From assembly GCA_964646205.1 (NCBI GenBank), contig CAZYAZ010000014.1, forward strand, positions 1-64,000: a stretch of DNA of 64,000 nt, written 5' to 3'. Of this stretch, positions 45,882-55,034 are shown piece after piece; position 1 is the first letter of the stretch; each line of letters opens with the position of its first letter. Under the pieces are notes generated by a model that saw only the letters and a list, made by a program, of their open reading frames with translations, had not been told where the DNA came from and searched no databases. The stretch comes from UBA8437 sp964646205 (GTDB lineage Bacteria > Planctomycetota > Planctomycetia > Planctomycetales > Planctomycetaceae). The position numbers were made by a program, and so were the translations under genes.

Positions 45882-47324
45882 ATGTCTGATCTTCCCCGCA
45901 CTCTCGGTGAACTCCGCGCGAGTGGTTACCAGTCGCGGAGCGTCAAGGATGAGATGCGAGCCAACCTGTTGCAGAGGCTGGTTGCGGGTTCCCCGTTGTT
46001 TCCCGGAATCCTCGGTTTCGACGAGACGGTGATTCCCCAGGTTCAAAACGCCGTCCTCTCGCAGCATGACATGCTCTTTTTGGGCCTGCGTGGCCAGGGC
46101 AAGACCCGGATGCTGAGGATGTTGGTGGATTTGCTCGACGAGGTGATCCCGGTCGTGGCCGGTTCGGAGATGCACGACGATCCCCTGCGGCCGGTTTCAA
46201 AATACGCGCGGGAACGGATTGCCAGCGAGGGAGACGAGTGTCCGGTGGAGTGGCTCGGCCGGGAGCATCGCTACAACGAAAAGCTGGCGACTCCGGACGT
46301 GACGATTGCGGACCTGATTGGAGAGATCGATCTGATCAAGCATGCCGAGGGACAGCATCTCTCCAACGAGGACGTGCTCCATTTTGGGCTGGTGCCGCGT
46401 AGCCACCGCGGCATTTTCTGCATGAATGAACTGCCCGACCTGAGTCCGAAGATCCAGGTCGGATTGTTCAACGTGCTCGAAGAGCGTGACGTGCAGATTC
46501 GGGGGTTTCCCGTCCGGCTGGAATTGGATCTGTGCATGGTCTTCAGTGCCAATCCCGAGGACTACACCAACCGTGGCCGGCTGGTGACACCGCTGAAGGA
46601 TCGGATTGGGAGTGTGATTCGGACCCACTACCCGCCGACGCGTGAGATCGGGGTCAGGATCACTGATGAGAACGCTTGGGTAAAACGCGACGGACCGCTG
46701 GAGGTATTGGTCCCGAACTGGATCAAGGACGTGGTCGAGGAGTTCGCGAGGCTGGCTCGTAGTAGCCCACACGTCAACCAGCAATCGGGTGTGAGTGTGC
46801 GGATGTCGATGGCCAACATGGAGAATGTGGTTTCCAGTGCTGAACGCCGTGGCGTGATGTTGGGGCAGCAGGCTGCGGTGGTCCGGGTCAGCGACCTGAT
46901 GGCTGTCCGGGCCAGTTCCCGCGGCAAGATGGAATTGACGATGAGCGAGGAGCCCGGGGAGGAGGACGGGTTGGTGGCGCGTCTGGCCGAGGAGGCTGTG
47001 CGAAACGTGTTCGACCTGGGCTTGTCGACTCGGCAGTTTCGCGACGTGGTCGAGTATTTCGAGACGGGTGTGCCAGTGTCTGTCGGAGACGGCGTGTCAG
47101 CCGATGAACTGTTGGACCAGGTGGCGACGATTCCCGGATTTGTCGATCGACTTGATGAACTTGTCGTGCAGGTCGATCCGGAATTGGCTGAGAGGCTGGG
47201 TGCGAACGAGACGCTTCGCCAGTCGGCGCGGGCCAGCATGGCGGAATTTGTGCTCGAGGCGTTGCACTGTCACAATCGCCTGAACAAGGTGGGCGGTTCG
47301 GGGATGTCACAGTACGGAAGTTAG
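45882..47324 (+). CDS. AAA+ ATPase of the Mg-chelatase (ChlI) / MoxR-like group
   Basis: A 480-aa ATPase. Walker A is LRGQGKTR (about residues 66-73), Walker B lies in GIFCMNELPDLSPK (about 175), where Asn precedes the catalytic Glu, and a sensor-1-like SANPEDYTNRG with the arginine-rich DRIGSVIRTHYP follows. The sequence and the NE variant fit a broad bacterial group related to the magnesium-chelatase I subunit. Partners of such ATPases are usually von Willebrand factor A proteins, but none is next to it; it lies between two Ser/Thr kinases instead. Role unknown. Confidence 0.85.
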   Translation: MSDLPRTLGELRASGYQSRSVKDEMRANLLQRLVAGSPLFPGILGFDETVIPQVQNAVLSQHDMLFLGLRGQGKTRMLRMLVDLLDEVIPVVAGSEMHDDPLRPVSKYARERIASEGDECPVEWLGREHRYNEKLATPDVTIADLIGEIDLIKHAEGQHLSNEDVLHFGLVPRSHRGIFCMNELPDLSPKIQVGLFNVLEERDVQIRGFPVRLELDLCMVFSANPEDYTNRGRLVTPLKDRIGSVIRTHYPPTREIGVRITDENAWVKRDGPLEVLVPNWIKDVVEEFARLARSSPHVNQQSGVSVRMSMANMENVVSSAERRGVMLGQQAAVVRVSDLMAVRASSRGKMELTMSEEPGEEDGLVARLAEEAVRNVFDLGLSTRQFRDVVEYFETGVPVSVGDGVSADELLDQVATIPGFVDRLDELVVQVDPELAERLGANETLRQSARASMAEFVLEALHCHNRLNKVGGSGMSQYGS

Positions 47325-47474
47325 CCTGCCCGGGGGTTTCCATCTTGCGGCCACTCGGGAGGCCGTATTACCCTGACACCTGAACGTTGCTGGTGGGCGG
47401 GCCAGCCGAGCGGGGACGTGGAGTGCCGGGACCGGTCCGCGTTCCAATGACGCACCCGTTTCGAAGAGCGGTTC

Positions 47475-50400
47475 ATGCCCTCATTTGACCTCGGTGAGTT
47501 TCTCGACCGACTCGAACGCAGCGATCTGCTGACGCGGGATGATCTCGCCGCGTTGCAGGTGGAGATCGATCCGGTGCGCGACGCGGTGCAGGTCGAACCG
47601 CTCGGTCGCAAGCTGGTGCGACGTGGCCAGTTGACTGGCTGGCAGTTGCAGATGCTGCTCTCGGGCCGCGATGCTTTTCACCTGGGAAACTACCGGTTGC
47701 TCGATTTGCTCGGTCGTGGTGGCATGGGGACCGTGTTCAAGGCCGAGCATGTGGTGCTGGGACGTGTGGTGGCGGTGAAAGTGATGGCCCGGCGGCTGGT
47801 GAAGAGTGCCAGTCACGTGGCGAGGTTTCAGCAGGAGATCCAGGCTGTCGCGGCGATTGACCATCCCAACGTGGTGCGAGCGATCGACGCGGAGAGTGTT
47901 GAAGATGATCACTTTCTGGTGATGGAGTATGTCGACGGAGCCAACCTGGGCTCGATCGCCGAGCGACGAGGACGGTTGGCGGTGGGCGAGGCGTGTGAGT
48001 TTATCCGCCAGGCTGCCCTGGGACTGTCGGCGGCTCATCAGCAGGGCCTGGTTCATCGTGATCTCAAGCCGTCGAACCTGATGTTGACATGGACGGCTGA
48101 CAACCGGCCGCTGGTGAAAATCCTGGACATGGGCCTGGCTCGATTTGCAGACGCTGAACAGACAGAGCGAGGGTTGACCAAGACGGGGCAGATGATGGGG
48201 ACGCCCGACTACATGTCGCCGGAACAGGCCTGGGACACCAAGGCGGTGGACATCCGTGGCGACATCTACAGTCTCGGTTGCACGCTGTTCCGTTTCCTGG
48301 TCGGGGCGCCGCCTTTCCAGGGAGAAAATCCCTTCCAGACATTGATGGTTCGAACCAACCTGGATGCTCCCGCACTCAGGTCGATCGATCCGGATCTGCC
48401 GGGAGGACTGGATGCGATCGTCTCGAAGATGCTGAGACGTGACGTGGCAGAGCGGTACGGGGATCCTGTCGAGGTGGCCGAGGCACTGGCGGAATTTTCG
48501 TCGCCGCCGACCCGGCGGGATGTCGAGGATTCACCGGCTGTCGAACCGGCCACGTCACTGACGCTTTCCGACGCAGTGGAACAGCCGACCCAGGTGGCTG
48601 GAGGCAGCCTCGAACAGTTCCTGGAATCGGTTCGCCCGGCACCACAGCAGTCGACAGACGACCAGGACGGGACTTCACCAGGTCGCAACCGCCTGGTTCT
48701 GGGAGGCCTGGCGGCACTGGTGTTGGGCGTGGTGATCACCTGGTGGTCGATGGCCAATCTGGGTTCCACTCCGAGAGACCGGGATGTGGTGGACAACCCG
48801 TCAGCCCGACCAAAGGATGTTCTTAGTGTGGTCAGGCATCCAGAACAGGTGGTCGATGAGCAACAGCCGTTCGAACTGCAGTTGCTGGGCGAGTCACATC
48901 GGTTGGCCGGCCGCCTGGGGGATCCGGATTTTGAATTGCGGATCCGGCCGGGTGGTCCCGAGGGGGTCACGGTTGACAGGAATGCGAAACTGATGTGGAC
49001 GCCCGGCGAGAGCGACGGTCCGGATCGGTACACGATCGTCGTGGAGAGCCGGGATGGTTTGGACTCGAACTGGGAACCGTTGTCCGAAGCGGTCGTGCTT
49101 GTCCGCGAGGTGGACAGGCCACCCCATCTCGAGTCCCCCGGCGTGATCCGTGTGGATGAACTTCGTGAAATGACGGTCCAGTTGGCAGCCACCGATCCGG
49201 ATCGGCCGGCCAACATCATTGAATACACGCTGGGCAACGATGCCCCCACCGGAATGGTGATCGATCGTCGGACCGGCCGGTTGAGTTGGACACCGACGGA
49301 GCAACAGGGGCCGGGAGAGTTCAGAGTCACCGTCCGGGCGACAGCTTTTGACTCTGAAGTGATCGACCCGGTTCGCCAACGCGCCGAGTCGACTCTTGTT
49401 GTGTCAGTCCAGGAAGTGGATCAGCCTCCCCGCTTGCGGGCGATTCCGAGTCTGTCGATGCGAGTGGGACAAAGTCTGCGATTGCGGGTTCGAGCTGACG
49501 ACCCTGATGAACCACCCGGGGAGTTTCGTTTTAGTCTCCAGGGTCAGGTTCCGGCCGGCGCGGCGATCGACCCCGCTACCGGTATTTTCACCTGGGCACC
49601 CCGGGCGACTCAGGCACCCCGGGGGTGGCGGGTTCGAGTGCGAGTCTCCTCGGCTGCCAACGATGAACTGTACGACGAGAGTCTGCTGTTGCTTGTCGTG
49701 AGGCCGGCTCGGGTGACTGCCCGCGGCGAGGTGGTTCCTTCTCAAGCCGAACGGAAATCGGCGGCGGCCGATGTCCGGGACGTGTTCCGGCCATTATTGG
49801 CCCAGGCTCGCACGCCACTGGCTCGTTCGCAGTTGGCGATTGACGTCGTGGAGCAGGCCCGTGAGACGAGTGATTCGGCCCGTGCATACTCCCTGTTCGA
49901 TTTCGCTTTCGAGACCGCCCTGCGTGGTCGACAGACGGCGGTGGCCCTGCAGGTGTCCCGGGCCTGGCAGCAGCGATTCCAGGTTGACCCGGTCGCCCTG
50001 ACACTCAAGGCCTTTGGTGTGCTGAACCTCATGAATCTCAATCCCGCCGCGCGGGCCGAGATCAGCGAGGAGGCGTTGCGGGTGTTTGTGCCAGCCGTCA
50101 ATGCCGGACGGTTGTCGGAGGCCAGGAAATTGTTGGGGCTTGCCGCGGGCGCGGTCCGGGGAGAACCGAACGAGGTGGGTCGGATTACCACCGCCGTGGG
50201 ACTTTTGAAGCAGGTCGTGATGGAAAACACCGCCGGATTGAACAAGCCTTTGAAATTGACGTCCAAGGGGAAGGTGGCGTTGGGAGGGCTGGGAAACCAG
50301 TTGAAGCGTTTGCGGTTCACGCCCCTGTTCCGGGACGCAGCAAAATTGAGTTTCGTTCGTCACGGTGATGACAAGAGTGATGATCTCGAGGATCTGGGCC

Positions 50401-50882
50401 GCAGCCTGTGGACTGTTTCCGGTGGCGATGTCCGGCTGGAGACGGCCGCACGAGACGGAGCGAGCGGGTTCTGGGACAAGTCGGTCTCTTTGAAGAACTT
50501 CCAGTTGCGGGCACTTCTGGCGGCCGACACGACCACCGGATCGCTGTTGATTGGTGGACCGACCAGTGGACGGTTCGATGGGCTGCAACTGGAACTGGCG
50601 CCCGCCGGCCTGTGCCGGCTGTTTCACCGCGGTTCACGAATGGCCGTGGCGGGGCCACCGAGAACTCCGTCGCGTGATCCACTGGGATGGGACCGCCTGG
50701 AATTGGTAGTCCGAGGCAGCCATGTCACCGTGCGACTCAATGGCCAGACAGTGGTCGATTCGGATGTTCCCGGCACGTTGACGGGATTTCTTGGCCTGGA
50801 CGCGAAACTCCAGGCCGGGGGGCAGTCGGTCGCTCGAGTGCGACTGCGACGGGTCCGGGTACGGATTGAAGAGACTCGCTAG
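47475..50882 (+). CDS. Receptor-like Ser/Thr kinase with Ig/cadherin-like repeats
   Basis: A 1135-aa protein. A planctomycete-type N-terminal helical motif (LVRRGQLTGWQLQMLLSG) precedes the kinase domain (about 72-340): LGRGGMGTVFKAE, Lys102, HRDLKPSN (194), and DMG (218-220) in place of DFG, then GTPDYMSPEQ. A membrane helix lies at about 408-430. The extracytoplasmic part has three repeats of about 95 residues with the pattern LSWTP or FTWAP (about 450-750), resembling Ig/cadherin-like folds. Then come a helical segment and a C-terminal lectin/DUF1080-like domain (about 960-1130, with WDRLELVVRGSHVTVRLNG). It probably senses an extracellular or periplasmic cue. Start ATG 47475. Confidence 0.92.
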   Translation: MPSFDLGEFLDRLERSDLLTRDDLAALQVEIDPVRDAVQVEPLGRKLVRRGQLTGWQLQMLLSGRDAFHLGNYRLLDLLGRGGMGTVFKAEHVVLGRVVAVKVMARRLVKSASHVARFQQEIQAVAAIDHPNVVRAIDAESVEDDHFLVMEYVDGANLGSIAERRGRLAVGEACEFIRQAALGLSAAHQQGLVHRDLKPSNLMLTWTADNRPLVKILDMGLARFADAEQTERGLTKTGQMMGTPDYMSPEQAWDTKAVDIRGDIYSLGCTLFRFLVGAPPFQGENPFQTLMVRTNLDAPALRSIDPDLPGGLDAIVSKMLRRDVAERYGDPVEVAEALAEFSSPPTRRDVEDSPAVEPATSLTLSDAVEQPTQVAGGSLEQFLESVRPAPQQSTDDQDGTSPGRNRLVLGGLAALVLGVVITWWSMANLGSTPRDRDVVDNPSARPKDVLSVVRHPEQVVDEQQPFELQLLGESHRLAGRLGDPDFELRIRPGGPEGVTVDRNAKLMWTPGESDGPDRYTIVVESRDGLDSNWEPLSEAVVLVREVDRPPHLESPGVIRVDELREMTVQLAATDPDRPANIIEYTLGNDAPTGMVIDRRTGRLSWTPTEQQGPGEFRVTVRATAFDSEVIDPVRQRAESTLVVSVQEVDQPPRLRAIPSLSMRVGQSLRLRVRADDPDEPPGEFRFSLQGQVPAGAAIDPATGIFTWAPRATQAPRGWRVRVRVSSAANDELYDESLLLLVVRPARVTARGEVVPSQAERKSAAADVRDVFRPLLAQARTPLARSQLAIDVVEQARETSDSARAYSLFDFAFETALRGRQTAVALQVSRAWQQRFQVDPVALTLKAFGVLNLMNLNPAARAEISEEALRVFVPAVNAGRLSEARKLLGLAAGAVRGEPNEVGRITTAVGLLKQVVMENTAGLNKPLKLTSKGKVALGGLGNQLKRLRFTPLFRDAAKLSFVRHGDDKSDDLEDLGRSLWTVSGGDVRLETAARDGASGFWDKSVSLKNFQLRALLAADTTTGSLLIGGPTSGRFDGLQLELAPAGLCRLFHRGSRMAVAGPPRTPSRDPLGWDRLELVVRGSHVTVRLNGQTVVDSDVPGTLTGFLGLDAKLQAGGQSVARVRLRRVRVRIEETR

Positions 50883-52003
50883 AGAAGTCCGATCAGCAAG
50901 TCGGCTCCCGCCTCGAGTGTCTGGTCATCAACGGCGAATGACACCCGGATGTGCGAATCCCGTTCACTGAAGACCGATCCGGGGACGATGAGCAGTCCCT
51001 GCTGGATGGCACGATTGACGAACTCGTTGCCGTTTCCTCCGGGTGGCTCCAGGAACAGGTAAAAAGCCCCCGCCCCACCCCCGATACCGAAATGTCCCGA
51101 AAGCCGGTCGACCAGTCGGTCGCGTTTTCGATGGTAGTCCTGGACATGGTCGCTGATGTCGACCTCCATGGCCGCCAGGCCAGCCCACTGGACAGGGTGA
51201 GGGGCACAGACAAATGTGAATTGTTGCAGCTTGGTCATCTGGTCAATGATCTCGGTCGGGCCGTGGCTGAATCCAAGACGCCATCCGGTCATCGAGTGCG
51301 ACTTGCTGAAACCGTCTATCACCAGTGTTTGTGGATTGGCGGAGGCGGGGGAGTGGAACGGACGGTCGTAGCAGAAGCGACTGTAGATCTCGTCACTGAT
51401 CAACACGATGCCGCGGTCCGCCGCCAACCTGGCCAGGTCGTCGATCGTTTCTGGATCGTCCATGGCTCCGGTAGGATTGCCTGGTGAGTTGTAGACGATC
51501 GCCTTGGTGCGGTCGGTGATGGCTTTCTCGACCCGGTCGACATCAACGCGAAAGTCCGGATAGGTGTCGACGGTCACGCTGGTGCCTCCGGCCAAGGCGA
51601 CCAGGTGCCGGTACATCATGAAGCCGGGATCAAACAGGATGACCTCGTCCCCGGGGTCGACCAGGGTGCACAGTGCCAGCACCAATCCGCCGCTGGTGCC
51701 ACTGGTGACCATGACCCGCCGGTCGTCGTGCTGGTGGCCAGCGTCGACCTGTTGTTGCAGGGCCTCACGAAGCGGGGGGATTCCGGGGGACGGACTGTAA
51801 CCGTTGTGGCCGTTTTCGACGGCATCGGCCAGAGCGCGGCGGACAGGCTCGGGGGTCGCGAAATGAGGTTGTCCGATACTGAGATCAACCTTCTGGTCCA
51901 TTCCCGCCGCGAGGTCGAAGATGCGGCGGATGCCCGACGCGTCGATGTGGTTCATCCGGCTGGCGATCCAGTCGCCGGGGTCTTTGGGAGCGGTATGTGT
52001 CAT
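50879..52003 (-). CDS. Class I/II aminotransferase (aspartate aminotransferase-like)
   Basis: A 374-aa PLP-dependent enzyme. The PLP lysine lies in DGFSKSHSMTGWRLG, with the NPxG motif (NSPGNPTGAM) and DEIYSRFCYD around the cofactor. The C-terminal Arg of the SFAV region (HIRVSFAV) should bind the substrate carboxylate. Subgroup I-gamma-like members use aspartate or aromatic amino acids; the substrate is not certain. ATG 52003 was chosen over GTG 52009. Its stop shares the ctag palindrome with the convergent kinase stop (50879-50882). Confidence 0.9.
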   Translation of the reverse strand: MTHTAPKDPGDWIASRMNHIDASGIRRIFDLAAGMDQKVDLSIGQPHFATPEPVRRALADAVENGHNGYSPSPGIPPLREALQQQVDAGHQHDDRRVMVTSGTSGGLVLALCTLVDPGDEVILFDPGFMMYRHLVALAGGTSVTVDTYPDFRVDVDRVEKAITDRTKAIVYNSPGNPTGAMDDPETIDDLARLAADRGIVLISDEIYSRFCYDRPFHSPASANPQTLVIDGFSKSHSMTGWRLGFSHGPTEIIDQMTKLQQFTFVCAPHPVQWAGLAAMEVDISDHVQDYHRKRDRLVDRLSGHFGIGGGAGAFYLFLEPPGGNGNEFVNRAIQQGLLIVPGSVFSERDSHIRVSFAVDDQTLEAGADLLIGLL

Positions 52004-52019
52004 GGTCACTGTTCGTGGG

Positions 52020-53306
52020 TCAGCTGTTGCGGGCGAGCAATTGAGACAGGGGCCGTTCGTGCCGATCGAGAGTTTGCAGCAAGTGGGAGACGGTCAACAG
52101 GGGATCCTGGGTGGGGGCGTGAGCACCGAACCAGATCGAGTCGTTCTCGTCGAGACCGAGCACGGCATCGTGGTCCGCGATGGCCTGCCAGGCGCTGGCT
52201 CGGGATGATCCCGAGAACGTGCGTGGACGCCCACCGAGTCGTCGAATGGTCGTGGCGATGTCATCCGGACAGGACGCTGCAAGCACGACAGCCCGGTCCG
52301 GATGATCGGACAGGATCCGGGTGGCCAGCAGCACGAACAGTTGGAGAGGGGCGATTGTCGCTCCCGTTTCGTCACAGAACGTGGCCCAGCTACGATCGTG
52401 GCCCCAGCTGATCCCCAGGTCGCTACCGGTGTCTCGAGTCAATTCGCCGACAGGTTGTTGACGACTGCCGGTTCGTGTTGCCGAGTGAATCAGGTTCCAG
52501 GGGAGTGGGGAGAGCAGTCGTGTGAGTGAGTCACTTTGTGCTCCGGCTGGTGCGGAGAGACAGATGGCGAGTGGTCTTGAGGCCAGGAGATGGCGTCTGA
52601 GGGTGGCCTCGTAGACCTCCGTTGCCTGGAACGATCGACGATGGCCACTTTGCCGAGTGGGCCTGGGGTGTCCGGTGTCGGCAGCAGTTTCCCACGCGTC
52701 CAGCCCGGCTCCTCTCGAGACAGGTCGGCCCCGGCCGGCAACGGCATCCAGACCGATCCAGGACGGTGGGTGGCCGTCACCGGTGACTCGGACTCCAGCA
52801 TCGGCCTGCAGATGGTCAACGGCAAAGCGGAAACAGGCATCACTGACCGAGCCGATCTCCAGGGCTCGGCAGCCGGATCTCACCAGTGAGGCGAGCACAC
52901 CGGCCAGGAGATCGCGCGCGGCCGGACGGGTGTCGTGGCCGACGACGACGACGGGCGAGGACCGGGTGCGGGTGTCGCGGCTGATTCCGGGAGGACGGTC
53001 CTGCCAGCAGAGCCAGGCCAGGGCCGCCACGAGGCGACCAGCGTCAGTACGGGTCAGTTCGTTCCTGTGAACCCCGCGGACACCTTCGTCATCAAACAGC
53101 GTGTTGCGGGTCACCCGATCTTGAGTCCGCGCCAGGCGGACGATGGTCGTTCTGGCGAGGCCGTGTGTGTCGTCCCGGTGTGGACAATCGCGGCATGCCG
53201 GGTAAAACGTTGCCATTCGTGACAGATGAACGGCACGCGAGATCGGCTGCCCGTGTCCCGGACAGGTGTACTCGAGAGGCTCGACGACAGGAAACTCGGT
53301 TGTCAT
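52020..53306 (-). CDS. Degenerate phosphohexomutase-like protein with a Cys/His N-terminal domain
   Basis: A 428-aa protein. Residues 1-50 contain cysteines and histidines in a zinc-binding arrangement (TCPGHGQP and CRDCPHRDDTH). The rest follows the alpha-D-phosphohexomutase order: FDDEGVRGVHRNELT, VVVVGHDTRPAARDLL, and where the phosphoserine loop TASHNP should be, VRVTGDGHPPSW. The metal loop that is normally DGDGDR reads DLGISWGHDRSW. Both catalytic loops are thus changed, so mutase activity is unlikely unless chemistry differs. It lies 16 bp upstream of the aminotransferase on the same strand, so the two are likely cotranscribed. Confidence 0.7.
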   Translation of the reverse strand: MTTEFPVVEPLEYTCPGHGQPISRAVHLSRMATFYPACRDCPHRDDTHGLARTTIVRLARTQDRVTRNTLFDDEGVRGVHRNELTRTDAGRLVAALAWLCWQDRPPGISRDTRTRSSPVVVVGHDTRPAARDLLAGVLASLVRSGCRALEIGSVSDACFRFAVDHLQADAGVRVTGDGHPPSWIGLDAVAGRGRPVSRGAGLDAWETAADTGHPRPTRQSGHRRSFQATEVYEATLRRHLLASRPLAICLSAPAGAQSDSLTRLLSPLPWNLIHSATRTGSRQQPVGELTRDTGSDLGISWGHDRSWATFCDETGATIAPLQLFVLLATRILSDHPDRAVVLAASCPDDIATTIRRLGGRPRTFSGSSRASAWQAIADHDAVLGLDENDSIWFGAHAPTQDPLLTVSHLLQTLDRHERPLSQLLARNS

Positions 53307-53382
53307 GATCGGCGAGGGTCTGGTGTAATGGGCCCGCCCCGGAGCGGCCGGGAACTGTAGTGGCTCTCAGGAAGAGGGGTCA

Positions 53383-54393
53383 ATGCGAATGCACGCCACC
53401 GAATTCGTCGGGGCGATCGACGGCCAGGACGTGCCTCCGGTTGTGGTCCTGGTCGGCGCCGAAGGCCTGCTGGTTCGTCAGAGTGCTGCCGCCATTGCAC
53501 GCGCGGTGCTGGGTGAGCAGGGCGAGGAGGATCTGTCTCGTCGAAACGGTGATGACAATACGTGGCGAGACATCCACGATGAGTTGGCCACCGTCTCGAT
53601 GTTTGCCGAACGGCGGGTCGTCCTGGTGGATGACGCCGAACAATTCATCAAGCAGAACCGGTCGACACTGGAAGAGTATGTGGCGGCGCCGATCAGGAAG
53701 AGTGTGCTGATCTTGCAGCCGAAGTCGTTTCCGGGGAACACGCGGTTGGCGAAGGCGGTCAAGGCATCGGGCGCTGTGGTGGAGTGTACGCCGCTGGAGG
53801 GGGCGGCACTGTTGCGGTGGTTGGGAGGAGTCGCCGGTGAGCAGCACGCGATCGAATTGACGCGGGACGCCGCGTCATTGCTCGTGGAACTGGTGGGTTC
53901 GAATCTTTCGCAACTCGAATCAGAACTCGCCAAGTTGGCCTCCTGCTCGCCGGCGGGACGGATTGACGTCGAGATGGTGAGGTCGCTGGTTGGTGGGTGG
54001 CAGGTGCAATCGACCTTCGACATGCTGGCCGCGTTGCGGCAGGGACGAACCGGGTCGGCCCTGGTGGAGTTTGGCCGGCTTCACGAATCGAAAGAGCCAC
54101 TGCCCAAGCTGATGGGCGGCGTGGCCTATGTTTACCGAAGGCTGGCCCGTGCCACCGAGATGGCCCGGCAGGGCAAACGACTCAGCCAGGCTCTTAAAGA
54201 TGCCGGTGTCTACTACAAGGAAGTCGATGAATCGAACCGGTATCTTCGCCGAATCGGACGCGACGAGGCCGAGCAGATTTTGAAACGGTTGTTGACGGTG
54301 GACAAGAAATTGAAGGGGGCTGACGACGAGGGCAAGCTGCCGGATCACCTCGTGGTCGAGCAGCTGCTGGTTCAATTGGCCGGAGTTGGCTGA
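53383..54393 (+). CDS. holA: DNA polymerase III delta subunit
   Basis: A 336-aa clamp-loader subunit of the AAA+ fold without an active ATPase site. It opens the beta clamp so that it can be loaded on DNA. The N-terminus (VVVLVGAEGLLVRQSAAAI), the segment DVEMVRSLVGGWQVQSTFDMLAAL and the C-terminal helical domain (ARATEMARQGKRLSQALKDAG) match the HolA family. ATG 53383 has gaagagg about six bases upstream. It precedes smpB with a short gap, a common pairing in some genomes. Confidence 0.9.
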   Translation: MRMHATEFVGAIDGQDVPPVVVLVGAEGLLVRQSAAAIARAVLGEQGEEDLSRRNGDDNTWRDIHDELATVSMFAERRVVLVDDAEQFIKQNRSTLEEYVAAPIRKSVLILQPKSFPGNTRLAKAVKASGAVVECTPLEGAALLRWLGGVAGEQHAIELTRDAASLLVELVGSNLSQLESELAKLASCSPAGRIDVEMVRSLVGGWQVQSTFDMLAALRQGRTGSALVEFGRLHESKEPLPKLMGGVAYVYRRLARATEMARQGKRLSQALKDAGVYYKEVDESNRYLRRIGRDEAEQILKRLLTVDKKLKGADDEGKLPDHLVVEQLLVQLAGVG

Positions 54394-54449
54394 GTCGGTT
54401 GCGGCGTACCCTTTTCCCGGCGGCGTGGCGCTGTAAGATTCTCTCGCCC

Positions 54450-54938
54450 ATGGCGAAGAAAAAGAAACAGCCGACCAAGACGAACGACTCCGGTCCGGAG
54501 CGTCGTGTCGTCACTCGTAACCGAAAGGCACGCCACACCTATGACGTGCTCGAGGAACTCGAGTGCGGCGTGGTGCTGACTGGTAGTGAGGTGAAGAGTA
54601 TTCGGGATGGGAAGATCTCGATCGACGAATCCTATGCACGCGTCATTGATGGTGAACTCTGGTGGCTGGGAGCACGGATTGCCGAGTATCCCCAGGCGAA
54701 TGTGATGAACCACGAGCCCGAGAGACGACGAAAGCTGCTTGTGCACAAGCGGGAGCTGCAAAAATTTGCCGAGTCCGCGTCGCAGCGGGGGCTGACACTG
54801 GTGCCGCTGACGGTTCATTTTGTCGGTGGCAAGATCAAGGTTGGCCTGGCGATGGCTCGCGGGCGGCGGCTGTACGACAAGCGGGAGAAGCTCAGGGCAC
54901 GCAGCGATCGAGAGGAAATGCAACAGGCGCGTCGATGA
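54450..54938 (+). CDS. smpB: SsrA-binding protein
   Basis: A 162-aa protein, the usual length. SmpB binds tmRNA and rescues stalled ribosomes by trans-translation. Diagnostic motifs are RNRKARHTYDVLE, LTGSEVKSIRDGKISI, RRRKLLVHKREL and the C-terminal basic tail GRRLYDKREKLR. ATG 54450 removes an upstream leader that lacks similarity. The tmRNA gene itself (ssrA) was not found in the window. Confidence 0.96.
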   Translation: MAKKKKQPTKTNDSGPERRVVTRNRKARHTYDVLEELECGVVLTGSEVKSIRDGKISIDESYARVIDGELWWLGARIAEYPQANVMNHEPERRRKLLVHKRELQKFAESASQRGLTLVPLTVHFVGGKIKVGLAMARGRRLYDKREKLRARSDREEMQQARR

Positions 54939-55034
54939 GATGTGAACATGTCCGGATTTGTCGGGTGCGGCTGGAATGCGTGTGGAACTGCCGGTAGGTT
55001 GTGAATTCGACGACTTCAAGGGGAGACGGTAGAC

